A stretch of DNA of 7,242 bases from Coriobacteriia bacterium. Lineage in GTDB: Bacteria > Actinomycetota > Coriobacteriia > Coriobacteriales > UBA8131. This document shows positions 6,137-7,242 of this stretch, piece by piece (within the stretch, counting starts at the first letter, position 1; each line of letters begins with the position of its first letter). The DNA is taken from assembly GCA_003509825.1 (NCBI GenBank), contig DOMT01000003.1:847-8088 (forward strand), in the 5' to 3' direction. The position numbers and the translations under genes are program-made. Below the pieces are notes generated by a model. That model searched no databases and was not told the origin of the DNA. It was given only the letters and a program-made list of their open reading frames with translations.

Positions 6137-7242
6137 CTATTCCATTATTGCCGAACCGGTTGCAAGAGGCATGATGTCCGAGTAGTCCGGCAGCTCGCGG
6201 ATTCGGATACGCTGCACCGCTTCGAGTGTGTTCATATCGAATACGTCCAGATGGTATGCCGAGACAACGTAGAGATAATCGCCGACATAGAGCCCGCGAG
6301 TATTTGCGCTTCCCCCGTAATAGCCGTCGTCTAAGCCACTCAGCTCCAACGCACTTTTGAGAACGAAGCCCTGCCCTTCCTCATACCCGTAGAGAAAATA
6401 CCGATCCTGTTGATATTTCACGGCATCACCGTAGTTCGTGCCGACAAAGCCGATGAGATTTTTATCCACATCGATAAGCACTGCCTTATGGTTGTAGGTG
6501 GCCGGTGAGTAATCTGCATCCACACCGCTCCGGGTGATCTCGCTGACGTTATAGGGATCGCCGACGTCGAACATGCTGAGCTTGATGCCCTCGGTAACGT
6601 TGTCGCCAGCCTCGAAGCCCAAGCCGAACAACTTGCCCACACCATACGGGTGCAGGTAGGTGCTGAAGCCGGGGATCTTGAGTTCGCCGGTGATTTTAGG
6701 AGCAGTGGGGTCGGAGAGATCCATGGCAAACAGCGGATCGACCTGCTTGTAGGTGACCATGTAACCCACATCGCCGGCAAAACGTGCACTGTAGATACGT
6801 TCGTCGGCCGCCAAACCCTCTATACTACCGATGGTGCGCAGCGACGGATCCAAAATGTACAGGGCGTTGGTGTCGACGATATCTTCATTGGGCTTGGAGG
6901 CCTCGATATCCTTTTCCTCATCGCGATACACGCTGTATCCGTAGTTGGATTTTGTGACCACCAATCTGAGATTACCCTCGTATTCGTCGAGTGAGAACTG
7001 ATTGAGCAAACCACCGTCGATCACACAATCGGCCGACACGGTCAAAACACCGTCCGCCAAAGCAATACAATTGATCTGGGTGGTCTGTTTGTTTAGATAT
7101 GTCGTCACAGTATAAACGCCGTCCTGATACGGCTCGCTCTTTTCGGTATCGTAGATCGAGGACGCCAGATAAAGATTGCTATTACTCATGTAGACCGTCG
7201 AAGCCTGGCCGAGCACCGATTTTTCGTCCACGCGGGAGAGGC
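6137..7242 (-). CDS. Beta-propeller domain protein (COG4880/PF09826-like), C-terminal part, cut by window edge
   Basis: The frame is open to the window edge, and the codons before the GTG at 7231 read Leu-Ser-Arg, so that GTG is internal and the true start lies outside. The roughly 367 visible residues show repeated blade-like units: TVYMSNSNLYLASSIYD, NLRLVVTKS, ALYILDPSLRTIGSIEGLA, ERIYSARFAGDVGYMVTYKQ, DPLFAMDLSDPTAPKITGEL, then FSTYLHPYGVGKLFGLGFE, KLSMFDVGDP, GFVGTNYG, then GLYVGDYLYVVSAYHLDVFD. This matches the secreted C-terminal beta-propeller family distantly related to WD40 repeats, known from Eggerthella-type actinobacteria, clostridia and archaea. Members usually have an N-terminal signal or membrane anchor, which would be outside the window. 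The molecular function is not known; a role in surface binding or protein interaction is inference. The protein ends TGSAIME, and a hairpin lies just after the stop. Confidence 0.85.
   Translation of the reverse strand, partial: LSRVDEKSVLGQASTVYMSNSNLYLASSIYDTEKSEPYQDGVYTVTTYLNKQTTQINCIALADGVLTVSADCVIDGGLLNQFSLDEYEGNLRLVVTKSNYGYSVYRDEEKDIEASKPNEDIVDTNALYILDPSLRTIGSIEGLAADERIYSARFAGDVGYMVTYKQVDPLFAMDLSDPTAPKITGELKIPGFSTYLHPYGVGKLFGLGFEAGDNVTEGIKLSMFDVGDPYNVSEITRSGVDADYSPATYNHKAVLIDVDKNLIGFVGTNYGDAVKYQQDRYFLYGYEEGQGFVLKSALELSGLDDGYYGGSANTRGLYVGDYLYVVSAYHLDVFDMNTLEAVQRIRIRELPDYSDIMPLATGSAIME

Overview
The window looks like a stretch of bacterial chromosome, moderately GC-rich by eye (not counted). 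All recognised genes lie on the minus strand, so transcription runs from high to low coordinates. The gene order rplU-rpmA-obgE-proB-proA is a housekeeping arrangement. L27 starts directly with MAHKKG, without the cleaved N-terminal extension typical of Firmicutes, and no prp protease gene sits between rplU and rpmA. This order, together with a secreted-type beta-propeller protein (PF09826/COG4880-like) and a GT2-GtrA fusion next door, fits an actinobacterium. A member of the Coriobacteriia/Eggerthellales is my best guess; it is an inference from gene content and was not checked by search.

Layout from right to left. At 7242-6137 is the C-terminal part of a beta-propeller domain protein that is cut by the window edge. 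At 6136-5728 is about 400 bp with no convincing gene but several inverted repeats and an AT-rich promoter-like patch. At 5727-4678 is a membrane-anchored bifunctional protein with a GT2 glycosyltransferase fused to a GtrA domain; its stop codon lies in the loop of a strong GC hairpin. At 4677-4483 is a regulatory region with a sigma-70-type promoter candidate for the ribosomal operon and LacI/CcpA-like palindromes. Then follow rplU (L21 with an unusually long Ala/Lys-rich tail), rpmA (L27), obgE (GTPase for 50S assembly), proB (glutamate 5-kinase with PUA domain) and the N-terminal two thirds of proA, which runs off the left edge.

The genes form two functional blocks. L21, L27 and Obg belong to large-subunit biogenesis. 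ProB and ProA catalyse the first two steps of proline synthesis from glutamate, and the close spacing suggests they are co-transcribed with the ribosomal block. The glycosyltransferase and beta-propeller genes belong to the cell envelope and appear to be separate transcription units.

I do not see a new defence, mobile or RNA-guided system here. The points most worth a second look are the histone-H1-like tail on L21, the operator-like palindrome inside the candidate rplU promoter, and the structured non-coding region at 5728-6136.
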